From NCBI GenBank assembly GCA_017483465.1, contig JAFUWN010000016.1, forward strand, positions 93,385 to 157,384: a stretch of DNA of 64,000 bases. The letters run 5' to 3'. Below are positions 26,901-34,854 of the stretch, one piece after another. This DNA is from Oscillospiraceae bacterium (lineage in GTDB: Bacteria > Bacillota > Clostridia > Oscillospirales > Ruminococcaceae). A program made the position numbers and the translations under genes. The notes beneath the pieces were generated by a model. The model saw nothing but the letters and a program-made list of their open reading frames with translations, was not told the DNA's origin and ran no database searches. Numbering within the stretch: position 1 is the stretch's first letter; every line of letters starts with the position of its first letter.

Positions 26901-27133
26901 AAGGCTCACCGAATACAATTGATCTGCTCGAATCCGGAAAGATTCATTATATGATTTCGACTTCGGCAAAAGGCCGTATGCCTGCCCGTGACAGCGTAAA
27001 AATGAGAAGAAAATCTGTTGAGCGTTCCATCTGCTCGCTGACGGCTGTCGATACGGCCAATGCACTTGCAAATGTGCTCTTGTCCGGCAGAACCATGAAT
27101 GATGTCGAATTGATTGATATTACAAAAATCTGA
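23939..27133 (+). CDS. carB: Carbamoyl-phosphate synthase large subunit
   Basis: Makes carbamoyl phosphate from bicarbonate, ammonia and two ATP, for both pyrimidines and arginine. 1064 residues, full length. Two homologous ATP-grasp halves start at [20 protein letters not shown] (about 9) and [20 protein letters not shown] (about 550). The C-terminal 130 residues form the MGS-like allosteric domain. An RBS (AGAAAGGAG) for carB lies within the end of carA. A small unknown gene follows one nucleotide after its stop. Confidence 0.98.
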   Translation: [1064 protein letters not shown]

Positions 27134-27134
27134 T

Positions 27135-27374
27135 ATGATAGTATATTTATTATGGCATGTACATGAAATCACAGACGATTTTGGTACACATGAGGACGAA
27201 AAATTAATCGGCATTTTTTCTTCTGAACAGAAAGCAAACGAAACAATTCAACATTTCAAGAATCTGGAAGGGTTCAGAGACTGCCCGTCAGATTGTTTTA
27301 TCATAGATGAATATGAAGTGGATAAGCCTGACTGGACAGAAGGCTTTATTACTGTTCACTGGAATGAATCATAA
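27135..27374 (+). CDS. Small conserved protein (DUF7336-like)
   Basis: 79 residues beginning MIVYLLWHVHE, then GIFSSEQKANETIQHF and DEYEVDKPDWTEGF. This pattern fits short DUF7336-type proteins, assigned from memory of the family consensus. The start is one nucleotide after the carB stop, so expression is coupled to carB. Codon use here (several CAA, ACA) is slightly different from the neighbours. Function unknown. Confidence 0.7.
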   Translation: MIVYLLWHVHEITDDFGTHEDEKLIGIFSSEQKANETIQHFKNLEGFRDCPSDCFIIDEYEVDKPDWTEGFITVHWNES

Positions 27375-27383
27375 TTACTGCAG

Positions 27384-27407
27384 CCCCTTGTTTTAAAAAA
27401 CAGGGGG
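27384..27407 (+). terminator. Terminator after the carB-coupled gene
   Basis: CCCCTTGTTTT pairs with AAAACAGGGG. The T-run that follows is weak (TTATGCATTTTG), so partial readthrough is possible. Confidence 0.6.
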
Positions 27408-27451
27408 TTATGCATTTTGTATAAAAACCGCTTTTTTTACAAATCCGCTTA

Positions 27452-27480
27452 TTGACAAATTGACAAATCTATGATAAAAT
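27452..27480 (+). promoter_or_regulatory. Promoter of pyrK-pyrD
   Basis: TTGACA, 17-nt spacer, TAAAAT. A second TTGACA lies 10 nt downstream of the first. Confidence 0.8.
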
Positions 27481-27523
27481 AAAAATATATATTTTAAATC
27501 ACATGATTGTGAGGTTTTTCATT

Positions 27524-28294
27524 ATGAAATATTTGCAGGGAGAATATCCCATCATTCACAAACAGGCACTGGCAAAGGATGTCTATAGTTTTGTCATTCT
27601 ATGTCCGGAAATTGCACAGCTTGCCTGTCCCGGACAGTTTGTCCATATTCTTCCGAAAGGCTTCGGCCTCAGAAGACCGATTTCTATTGCCGGAATTGAT
27701 AAACAGGCCGGAACGCTCCGGATTGTATTTATCATCAAACGCCAGGGAACCCAGACAATTGCCGGTCTGAATCAGGGCGATTATCTTGATATGATCGGCC
27801 CGTTAGGGCATGGCTTCACGCTTCTGCCAGAGGCACAGCATGTTATTTTAGTCGGCGGCGGAATCGGTGTGCCGCCTATGCTTCCGCTTGCGGCATATTA
27901 CGGTGAAAAAGCAACTGCTGTCAGCGGCTTCCGGACGTTTCAGCAGGTGATTTTACAGGAAGATTTAGAAACCTGCAAAGCAAGAACCATCTGCTGTACA
28001 GAGGACGGCTCTGCCGGAGCAGTCAAGGGCTTTGTCACGACTCCGCTCGAACAGCTTCTGAGCGAGGGGGCTGATGCCGTTTTTGCCTGCGGTCCGATTC
28101 CAATGCTCAAGGCCGTTGCAGAAGTCTGCATGAGAAATCAGACATATTGTGAAGTTTCTCTTGAAGAACGCATGGCCTGCGGTGTCGGAGCCTGTCTGGG
28201 CTGTGCATGTAAAATCAAGAAAGATCATCAGGAAGAGTTTTTGCATGTCTGCAAGAACGGCCCTGTATTCAAAGCTGAGGAGGTGTGCTGGTAA
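27524..28294 (+). CDS. pyrK: Dihydroorotate dehydrogenase electron-transfer subunit
   Basis: Carries electrons from the PyrD flavin through FAD and a [2Fe-2S] cluster to NAD+. 256 residues. The FAD-binding barrel has RRPISIAG (about 49-56). The NAD-binding part has VGGGIGVPPM. The cluster cysteines are in ACGVGACLGCAC followed by a last Cys in HVCKNGP. I chose ATG 27524, with GTGAGG upstream; an ATG seven codons earlier precedes the ribosome site. The stop overlaps the pyrD start as TAATG. Confidence 0.95.
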   Translation: MKYLQGEYPIIHKQALAKDVYSFVILCPEIAQLACPGQFVHILPKGFGLRRPISIAGIDKQAGTLRIVFIIKRQGTQTIAGLNQGDYLDMIGPLGHGFTLLPEAQHVILVGGGIGVPPMLPLAAYYGEKATAVSGFRTFQQVILQEDLETCKARTICCTEDGSAGAVKGFVTTPLEQLLSEGADAVFACGPIPMLKAVAEVCMRNQTYCEVSLEERMACGVGACLGCACKIKKDHQEEFLHVCKNGPVFKAEEVCW

Positions 28295-29205
28295 TGGCTG
28301 ATTTATCTGTAAATATCTGCGGTATTGATTTCAAGAATCCGATCATTCCGGCATCCGGTGTATTCGGTTACGGCCGGGAATATGAAGAATTTTATAGCTT
28401 ATCTGAACTCGGCGGCATTGCGACCAAAGGTACAACCAGAACCAAACGAACCGGAAATTCAGCACCCAGAATCGCTGAAACTCCGGCAGGTATGCTCAAT
28501 TCTGTCGGACTCCAGAACCCCGGTATTGATTATTTTATTCAGCATGAACTGCCGAATCTGATGACAAAAAATACTGTGATTCTCGCTAATATTGCCGGTT
28601 CCACTCCCGAAGAATGTGCAGAAGTCGCCCGGAAATTAGATGCTACTGATGTGCATATGATCGAATTGAATATCTCCTGTCCGAATGTCAAGCAGGGCGG
28701 TGCAGCGTTTGGAACTTCCTGTCAGATGGCTGAACAGGTCACAGCTGCTGTCAGAAAGGCAGCTAAAAAGCCTCTGATCGTCAAGTTATCCCCGAATGTT
28801 ACCAGTATTACAGAGATTGCAAAATCTGTCGAAGCCGCCGGAGCAGATGCCGTTTCTCTGATTAATACGCTCTTAGGCATGAGAATTGATATTCATACCA
28901 GAAGACCGGTATTAAGAAATAATGTCGGCGGTCTGTCCGGTGCAGGTATTTTCCCTGTCGCCGTCCGGATGGTATGGCAGACTGCAAATGCTGTTAACAT
29001 TCCGGTGATCGGCATGGGCGGTGTGACTTCCGGAGAAGATGCCATTGAACTTATGATGGCCGGAGCTTCTGCCGTACAAGTCGGTATGGCTGTTTTTACA
29101 GATCCTTATGCTCCTGTTAAAATCATCAGACAGATGAATGATTTTCTGGATGAAAATAAAATCAGCTCTGTGCGTGAGATCATCGGCACAGTCCAGCCGT
29201 GGTGA
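28294..29205 (+). CDS. pyrD: Dihydroorotate dehydrogenase, class 1B catalytic subunit
   Basis: Oxidises dihydroorotate to orotate with FMN and forms the class 1B heterotetramer with PyrK. 303 residues. The catalytic base is the Cys in ELNISCPNVKQGG (about residue 130), as in class 1B, with the FMN site around LGMRIDIHTRRPVL and GMGGVTSGEDA. The start overlaps the pyrK stop, with GAGGAGG 10 nt upstream; a GTG three codons earlier is less well placed. Confidence 0.96.
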   Translation: MADLSVNICGIDFKNPIIPASGVFGYGREYEEFYSLSELGGIATKGTTRTKRTGNSAPRIAETPAGMLNSVGLQNPGIDYFIQHELPNLMTKNTVILANIAGSTPEECAEVARKLDATDVHMIELNISCPNVKQGGAAFGTSCQMAEQVTAAVRKAAKKPLIVKLSPNVTSITEIAKSVEAAGADAVSLINTLLGMRIDIHTRRPVLRNNVGGLSGAGIFPVAVRMVWQTANAVNIPVIGMGGVTSGEDAIELMMAGASAVQVGMAVFTDPYAPVKIIRQMNDFLDENKISSVREIIGTVQPW

Positions 29206-29209
29206 TGTC

Positions 29210-29635
29210 ATGAAGATTATGGGTATAGATTTCGGAGATTCCAGAACCGGACTTGCTCTCTGTGACAAATCAGAATTCCTGGCCTCTCCCCTGTGCGTGA
29301 TTCAGGAACAGAATTTTGAACGCTGTGCTCAGAAAGTCGCTGAACAGGCCAAAGAACAGAAAGCAGAATTTCTTGTGATCGGCTATCCGAAAAATATGAA
29401 TAATACAATCGGTGAACGTGCCGAAAAATGTCAGGCTTTTGCAGAGTTATTGCATGATCTGACCGGTCTTGACTATGCCTTATGGGATGAAAGATGCACT
29501 ACTGTCTCGGCACATCAGTATTTAAATGCTACCAATACAAGAGGCAAAAAAAGAAAAGCTGTCGTCGATGCCGTTGCCGCTGTGATCATTCTCGAAAGCT
29601 ATTTAGGCTATCGTAAAAATCAAGGCAGAGCCTGA
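29210..29635 (+). CDS. ruvX: RuvX/YqgF-type putative Holliday junction resolvase
   Basis: 141 residues with an RNase H-like fold. The first catalytic Asp is in MGIDFGDSRTGLAL, the second acidic region in YALWDERCTTVSA, and the C-terminal Asp in KRKAVVDAVAAVIILE. Family members act in 16S rRNA 5'-end processing and have been proposed as Holliday junction resolvases. The start is 4 nt after the pyrD stop, so it is probably the last gene of the pyrK transcript. The ribosome site is weak (GGTGATG). Confidence 0.9.
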   Translation: MKIMGIDFGDSRTGLALCDKSEFLASPLCVIQEQNFERCAQKVAEQAKEQKAEFLVIGYPKNMNNTIGERAEKCQAFAELLHDLTGLDYALWDERCTTVSAHQYLNATNTRGKKRKAVVDAVAAVIILESYLGYRKNQGRA

Positions 29636-29645
29636 CTGCTCTGCC
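29624..29645. terminator. Hairpin at the end of ruvX
   Basis: GGCAGAGC-ctgact-GCTCTGCC spans the ruvX stop. No T-run on the plus strand, so termination is uncertain. It also sits just after the convergent small gene. Confidence 0.5.
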
Positions 29646-29660
29646 CTGACAGAATTTCAT

Positions 29661-29834
29661 TTACATGACGATAGAAGAAATATCATCCATCAGATTTTTC
29701 GCAGATTTCAGCGTTTTGGAAGCATCACGGCGAATATTTCTTTTCTTGTTCTCTGTTGTCTTTACCAGCATAAAAGCCGCTGAACCGATCGCCGCTCCGA
29801 TGGAAACGCCTTTCCAGACTGCATTCAGATTCAT
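29661..29834 (-). CDS. Small membrane protein
   Basis: 57 residues: a single hydrophobic helix (about residues 10-25, VSIGAAIGSAAFMLV) followed by a Lys/Arg-rich amphipathic tail. I chose the ATG at 29834 because AAAGGAG lies 9 nt upstream; the ATG three codons earlier touches the Shine-Dalgarno. Small Clostridia proteins of this shape are common, but I cannot name a function. It is convergent with ruvX and divergent from trmL. Confidence 0.7.
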   Translation of the reverse strand: MNLNAVWKGVSIGAAIGSAAFMLVKTTENKKRNIRRDASKTLKSAKNLMDDISSIVM

Positions 29835-29910
29835 CAAACTCATCTCCTTTCAGAAATTAGTATATCCTGAAAGCAGCAGATTATTTTAAGAAAAAATCAG
29901 GTGAAAAATT

Positions 29911-30423
29911 ATGCTTCATATTGTTCTTGCCGAACCTCAGATTCCTCAGAATACAGGCAATATCTCCCGAACCTGTGCCGTTACCGGAGCGGTTCTGCAT
30001 TTGATCAGGCCTTACGGATTTGAAATCTCTGATAAAAATCTGAAACGTGCCGGCCTTGATTACTGGGATAAACTGACAATTTATGAATATCAGAATCTGG
30101 ATGATTTCATGAATCAGCATCAGAATGATAAAATTTATTATTTTACCACAAAAAGCCGGAAATGTCACAGTGATGTGAATTATAAAAAGCAATTGAAAAA
30201 ACACGGAGATATTTACTTGATGTTCGGCCGTGAAGATGCCGGACTTCCGGAAGAATTACTGATTCAGCATCCGAAAACGGCGGTCAGAATTCCGATGCGG
30301 CCGACTCTCCGGAGTCTGAATTTATCGAACTCTGTAGCGATTGCCGCTTATGAAGTGCTTCGGCAGTGCGGCTATCCGGATATGAGTGCAGAAGGAAATC
30401 TGACTAAATACGAATGGGAGTAA
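29911..30423 (+). CDS. trmL: tRNA (cytidine/uridine(34)-2'-O)-methyltransferase
   Basis: SPOUT-class methyltransferase that modifies the wobble ribose of tRNA-Leu. 170 residues, typical. The family start LAEPQIPQNTGNISRTCA and the knot motifs FGREDAGLPEELL, RIPMRPTLRSLNLSNSVA are complete. AGGTG lies upstream of the ATG. The first YwqG-type gene starts 4 nt after its stop. Confidence 0.95.
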   Translation: MLHIVLAEPQIPQNTGNISRTCAVTGAVLHLIRPYGFEISDKNLKRAGLDYWDKLTIYEYQNLDDFMNQHQNDKIYYFTTKSRKCHSDVNYKKQLKKHGDIYLMFGREDAGLPEELLIQHPKTAVRIPMRPTLRSLNLSNSVAIAAYEVLRQCGYPDMSAEGNLTKYEWE

Positions 30424-30427
30424 TTTT

Positions 30428-31117
30428 ATGATCAATCAAAAATCTTGTATCAGAATCAAATTAACTGATACAAAACCGGATATTTTCAGCAGTAAAGCCG
30501 GAGGGCTTGGCTATATTCCGCATGACGGAAATTTTCCGGTCGATAACGAGGGCAATCAGCTCAGATTATTAGCTCAGATCGACTGTTCAGAAATTGATTT
30601 CGAGCCGTTCCCGAAATCCGGACTGTTACAGTTCTGGATTCTCAATGACGAAGAATACGGCGGATGTGATATTACGGAACAGGATACGTTCAGAGTATTA
30701 TACTATCCTGAAATTGACCGCTCCGTTACGGAAGAAGAAATTAAACATAAACTTATCAGATCTGATTATGATGAAGATGAATATAATTTCCCTGTCTTCG
30801 GTGAATACGGCATGGAATTTTCAAAGGCCGAAAGCAAGGAAAATCCTTTTGATGAAGATGATGACAATACAAAAACATATGATTTCTTTCATCAGATCGG
30901 CGGTTATCCGTTCTTTACACAGGGTGACCCCAGAGAAAGTGACGAAAAAAGAAAGCATTATGATTTCTTATTATTCCAGCTGGATTCTGATTATCATTCC
31001 GGTGCGGATGACCATGTCATGTGGGGAGATTCCGGAATCGGTAATTTCTTCATCAATTCTGAAAAATTAAAACATCTCGATTTCAGCGATGTCCTGTATA
31101 ACTGGGACTGCTGTTAA
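30428..31117 (+). CDS. YwqG/DUF1963 family protein, copy 1
   Basis: 229 residues, strongly acidic. The C-terminal family marks are HQIGGYPFFTQGDPRE, LLFQLDSD and WGDSGIGNFFI. YwqG-type proteins are common as solitary genes and in polymorphic-toxin immunity arrays; the activity is unknown. Its neighbour at 31135 is a recent paralogue, with 51 identical nucleotides at 30575-30625 and 31282-31332. The two are separated by 17 nt. No toxin gene is seen. Confidence 0.85.
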   Translation: MINQKSCIRIKLTDTKPDIFSSKAGGLGYIPHDGNFPVDNEGNQLRLLAQIDCSEIDFEPFPKSGLLQFWILNDEEYGGCDITEQDTFRVLYYPEIDRSVTEEEIKHKLIRSDYDEDEYNFPVFGEYGMEFSKAESKENPFDEDDDNTKTYDFFHQIGGYPFFTQGDPRESDEKRKHYDFLLFQLDSDYHSGADDHVMWGDSGIGNFFINSEKLKHLDFSDVLYNWDCC

Positions 31118-31134
31118 TCAGAAAGGATTATATT

Positions 31135-31848
31135 ATGATTAAAAAAACTCCCTGTATCAGAATCAGACTGACTGATACAAAGCCGGATATTTTTGAAAGT
31201 AAAGTCGGCGGATATGGCTATATTCCTCATAACGGCGATTTTCCTCATGATCAGGACGGAAATCAGCTCAGATTCTTAGCACAGATCGACTGTTCAGAAA
31301 TTGATTTCGAGCCGTTCCCGAAATCCGGACTGCTACAGTTCTGGATTTTCAATGACGATCTCTATGGCTGTGATTTCGGCAATCCGGAACAGAATAAATT
31401 CAGAATATTATATTATCCTGAAATTGACCAGACTGTTACGGAAGAAGAAATTGCTTCCAAATTTATAAAATCAGCATATGATGAAGAAAATCTCTTCCCT
31501 GTTGATCAAGAATGCGGTATGACTTTCACATCCGGTGAGAGCTGTCAAAGACCTGATTTCGATGCCGATGAGGAAGACTGGAACGCATACGATCTCCTGT
31601 TTACGGGCGATTCCGATCAGGAACCGCAGATTACAGGATCACTTCATCAGATCGGAGGCTATCCGTATTTTACGCAGGATGACCCCCGGGAAGAAGATTC
31701 AGAATATGATTTCTTATTATTCCAGCTCGATTCCGATTCTGATAAAATTCTCTGGGGAGATATGGGCATCGGCAATTTCTTTATTAATTCTCAAAAATTA
31801 AAAGCTCTCGATTTCTCTGATGTCCTGTATAACTGGGACTGCGGTTAA
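31135..31848 (+). CDS. YwqG/DUF1963 family protein, copy 2
   Basis: 237 residues, tandem duplicate of the preceding gene with the same N-terminal (RIRLTDTKPDIFESK) and C-terminal (HQIGGYPYFTQDDPRE, WGDMGIGNFF) blocks. The middle differs, with a longer acidic insertion around residues 130-175. AGAAAGGA precedes the ATG. The differing centre with conserved ends is what one expects if the two copies recognise different partners, but that is inference. Confidence 0.85.
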   Translation: MIKKTPCIRIRLTDTKPDIFESKVGGYGYIPHNGDFPHDQDGNQLRFLAQIDCSEIDFEPFPKSGLLQFWIFNDDLYGCDFGNPEQNKFRILYYPEIDQTVTEEEIASKFIKSAYDEENLFPVDQECGMTFTSGESCQRPDFDADEEDWNAYDLLFTGDSDQEPQITGSLHQIGGYPYFTQDDPREEDSEYDFLLFQLDSDSDKILWGDMGIGNFFINSQKLKALDFSDVLYNWDCG

Positions 31849-31884
31849 TCAGAAATTCAAATCATCAAGAAAGGATTGTTTCCC

Positions 31885-32754
31885 ATGTCGAAAATAAAAT
31901 TAATTACTGATACGGCAAGCGATCTGCCGTTAAAGCAAGCCGAAGAAGCCGGTATTGAATTATTGAGTTTCAGTATCAGCTTAGGCGGTGAGTCGTATCA
32001 GGAACAGCGTGATTTATCCAAAGAAGAATTTTATGAGTTAATGGCTCATTCTGAAGAAATGCCTTCTACTTCGCAGATCACAGCTTTCACATTTCAGGAA
32101 GTTTTTCAGAAATATTATGAACAGGGCTATACAGATCTGATTTATGTCAGCATCAATGCAGGAGGTTCGGCAACGAATCAGAATGCTCAGCAGGCTCGTG
32201 ACATGCTCTATGAAGAAATTCCGGAAGCGAAAACTATGAAAATTCATATCATAGACGGTGAAAATTATACCATGTGTTACGGCTATCCGGTTCTGAAAGC
32301 TGCGGAAATGGCTGAAAACGGTGTATCTGCTGAAGAAATTGTTACTTATATCAAAGACTGGCTTTCTAAAATCGGTGTGTATTTTACTCCGATGACACTC
32401 AAATATGTCCGGAAATCCGGCAGATTAACAGCTGCCGCTGCTTTTGCCGGAGATCTGCTCGGCTTAAAGCCGATTATCCGGATTTCACACGGAAAAATTA
32501 CCACTCCGGAGAAAGTCAGAGGCGAGAAAAATATTGTTCCGAAACTGACAGATAAAATTATAAAGGTCATGCTGCCGGATTCGCCGTATCTGGTGATACA
32601 GGGCAGCAGCAGCGAACTCGCTGACAAGGCAGAAGAAGTTCTGACACAGAAATTAGGCTATCCGCCTGTAGAACGAGTGAAAATCGGCTCGGCTGTGGCA
32701 GTCAATGCCGGCTATGATCTAGTTGGTGTCGCCGTGCTCGAAGAACAGGATTAA
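31885..32754 (+). CDS. DegV family fatty-acid-binding protein
   Basis: 289 residues. DegV/FakB proteins hold a fatty acid for phosphorylation by FakA. The N-terminal ITDTASDLP, the ligand-site PSTSQITAF and VSINAGGSATNQNA are present. AAAGGA lies 9 nt before the ATG at 31885; a TTG three codons earlier is unlikely. No fakA is in the window. Lipid specificity is unknown. Confidence 0.92.
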   Translation: MSKIKLITDTASDLPLKQAEEAGIELLSFSISLGGESYQEQRDLSKEEFYELMAHSEEMPSTSQITAFTFQEVFQKYYEQGYTDLIYVSINAGGSATNQNAQQARDMLYEEIPEAKTMKIHIIDGENYTMCYGYPVLKAAEMAENGVSAEEIVTYIKDWLSKIGVYFTPMTLKYVRKSGRLTAAAAFAGDLLGLKPIIRISHGKITTPEKVRGEKNIVPKLTDKIIKVMLPDSPYLVIQGSSSELADKAEEVLTQKLGYPPVERVKIGSAVAVNAGYDLVGVAVLEEQD

Positions 32755-32804
32755 GTTATTTTATTTTTAAATTATTAAATTAATTATTCACAGGAGGGAT
32801 TATT

Positions 32805-33641
32805 ATGAAAATTCTGACACCCGAAAATCCGGAAGTACTGTCCGCTGTTGTCATGAAAAACGGCGAAATTATCGCCCGGACCGAACAGACCGGTGAACTT
32901 TATCCGCAGTATTCTATTATGAAAAGTCTGATTTCTCTGCTCATCGGCAGACTGTGCGGAGAAGGTCAGCTCACACCGAAGACGAAAGTCAAACAGCTTC
33001 TGCATACCGGAGCTGCAGCAATTTCTGATCTGACTCTGGATGATCTGATGACCATGCGTTCCGGAATCAATTACAGATTATTATTTGATGACCGGAAAAA
33101 TTATGACGACTATCTGGAAGCCTGCTGTCAGGCGGCTGTCACACCTCTCGGAGAAGGCCAGGAACATCAGACATTTTTCTATAATAATGCCTGTGCTTAC
33201 CTTGCCGGACGTATGGCCGAAGCCGAAGACGGCGATCCTCTGGATCAGCAGATTGCAAAATATATTTTCAATCCGCTGGGAATTACAGAATACGAATTTG
33301 AATACGATCCGCAGGGACATGTCTTCGGTGCAAGCGGTCTGAAACTGAAGACAGAAGATCTTGCAAAATTAGGCTGGGGCATTATGACAAACCAGATCTG
33401 CTCCAAAGCATGGCTGAAAGCAGCAACACAGCCCCGTGTCATGACTCCGGAGCGTGTCCCTTACGGCTATTTCTTCTGGGTACTCGCCGAAGGCAATTTC
33501 TATATGAGCGGCAAGCAGGGGCAGAAATGCTTTGTTCTGCCTCAGTATCACGGTGTGATCGCAGTCAATTCCGATATGAAAACCCGTGACAGTTCCAATA
33601 GTTATATTATCCGAAAACTTCTGCCGTTACTGGCACAGTAA
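32805..33641 (+). CDS. Cytoplasmic serine hydrolase of the class C beta-lactamase fold
   Basis: 278 residues with no signal peptide. The active-site tetrad SxxK appears as SIMK (about residue 38), the YxN motif as YNNA (about 127), and the third motif region as SGKQGQ. GINYRLL and GHVFGASGLKLKTEDLAKLG are typical of the family. Substrate is unknown; such intracellular enzymes include esterases and peptidases. CAGGAGGG precedes the ATG. The next gene starts one nucleotide after its stop. Confidence 0.85.
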   Translation: MKILTPENPEVLSAVVMKNGEIIARTEQTGELYPQYSIMKSLISLLIGRLCGEGQLTPKTKVKQLLHTGAAAISDLTLDDLMTMRSGINYRLLFDDRKNYDDYLEACCQAAVTPLGEGQEHQTFFYNNACAYLAGRMAEAEDGDPLDQQIAKYIFNPLGITEYEFEYDPQGHVFGASGLKLKTEDLAKLGWGIMTNQICSKAWLKAATQPRVMTPERVPYGYFFWVLAEGNFYMSGKQGQKCFVLPQYHGVIAVNSDMKTRDSSNSYIIRKLLPLLAQ

Positions 33642-33642
33642 T

Positions 33643-34854
33643 ATGAAACAGCATTTTGATCTGATCATCATCGGCGGAGGGGCTTCGGGACTCTCCGCCG
33701 CTGTCACGGCGGTATCTATGGGAATCCGGAACATTGCCGTTCTGGAACGGCTTTCCCGTACCGGAAAGAAAATTTTAGCAACCGGAAACGGCAGATGTAA
33801 TTTAAGTCATAAAAATATCTCTGCTTCCGATTATCAGGGAAGCTATGATGTGACTGAAATTTTAGCTCAGTTTGGTGACGCAGAAAATTTTTTTGAAAGT
33901 CTGGGCGTTTTCTGCCGGACAGACGAACAGGGGCGAATCTATCCGTACAGTATGTCGGCAAATGCCGTTCTGGATGCACTCCGTCTGCAATGTTCTGAAA
34001 TTACTGAATTCTGCAACGAGAGAGTCATAACTTTATTTCCTCATGCCGGAACATGGCATATCCGGACAGAATCCGGTCAGGAATATCTTGCAGAATCTGT
34101 AATATTTTCTGCCGGCGGAACAGTACAGCCCAAATTCGGAACAGACGGTTCTGCATGGGAGCTGTTAAAAAAACTGAATATTCCATTGCAGAAAGGCAGA
34201 GCAATTTTATGTCCTCTGCGGTCAGAACAACAGATTCTGAAATCTCTGAAAGGCCTGCGGGTCAAAGGCTCTGTCCGTCTGTATGAGAAAAATAAATTAT
34301 TAAAATCCGAAACAGGAGAAATTCAGTTCACAGAACAGGCCTTATCCGGCATCTGTATTTTTAATCTGTCAAGTTTTATCACACAGGATAAAGCCTGTCA
34401 GATTTCTGTGAATCTCTTTCCGGAACTGGAAATTTCTGAAATCATTTCCAGATTATACAGCTGTCAGGCCGTGCGTTATGAAGCTTCCTGTGAAGATATG
34501 CTCTCCGGTCTGATGCAGAAATCCCTGGCAAGAGTCCTCCTGAAACAGAGCGGCATACATCCCGGAATGCCCTGCAGTCAGCTTTCTGATTTGCAGATCA
34601 GGCAGTTTGCCGGGCTTTGCCATGATTTCAGATTCCCGGTCTCAGGAACAGTCAGAGAACAGGCTCAGGCCTCTGCCGGAGGGGTTTCCGGAACGGCTCT
34701 TGACAAGCATTTGCAAGTAAAAACACATCCCGGATTATATATCACCGGAGAAGCTGTTGATGTCCACGCTCCCTGCGGAGGGTATCAGCTGCACTGGGCC
34801 TGGGCAAGCGGCTGTGCTGCCGGAAAATCTATCGCTGAAAGGTTACTATCATGA
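33643..34854 (+). CDS. NAD(P)/FAD-dependent oxidoreductase, HI0933/BaiN-like
   Basis: 403 residues. The FAD dinucleotide motif is at the N-terminus (LIIIGGGASGLSAA), followed by the ATGNGRCNLSH motif typical of the HI0933/YhiN family. The C-terminus has ITGEAVDVHAPCGGYQLHWAWASG. The start ATG is one nucleotide after the previous stop, with ribosome-site sequence weak, so translation is probably coupled. It overlaps the next FAD protein as ATGA. Substrate unknown. Confidence 0.92.
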   Translation: MKQHFDLIIIGGGASGLSAAVTAVSMGIRNIAVLERLSRTGKKILATGNGRCNLSHKNISASDYQGSYDVTEILAQFGDAENFFESLGVFCRTDEQGRIYPYSMSANAVLDALRLQCSEITEFCNERVITLFPHAGTWHIRTESGQEYLAESVIFSAGGTVQPKFGTDGSAWELLKKLNIPLQKGRAILCPLRSEQQILKSLKGLRVKGSVRLYEKNKLLKSETGEIQFTEQALSGICIFNLSSFITQDKACQISVNLFPELEISEIISRLYSCQAVRYEASCEDMLSGLMQKSLARVLLKQSGIHPGMPCSQLSDLQIRQFAGLCHDFRFPVSGTVREQAQASAGGVSGTALDKHLQVKTHPGLYITGEAVDVHAPCGGYQLHWAWASGCAAGKSIAERLLS

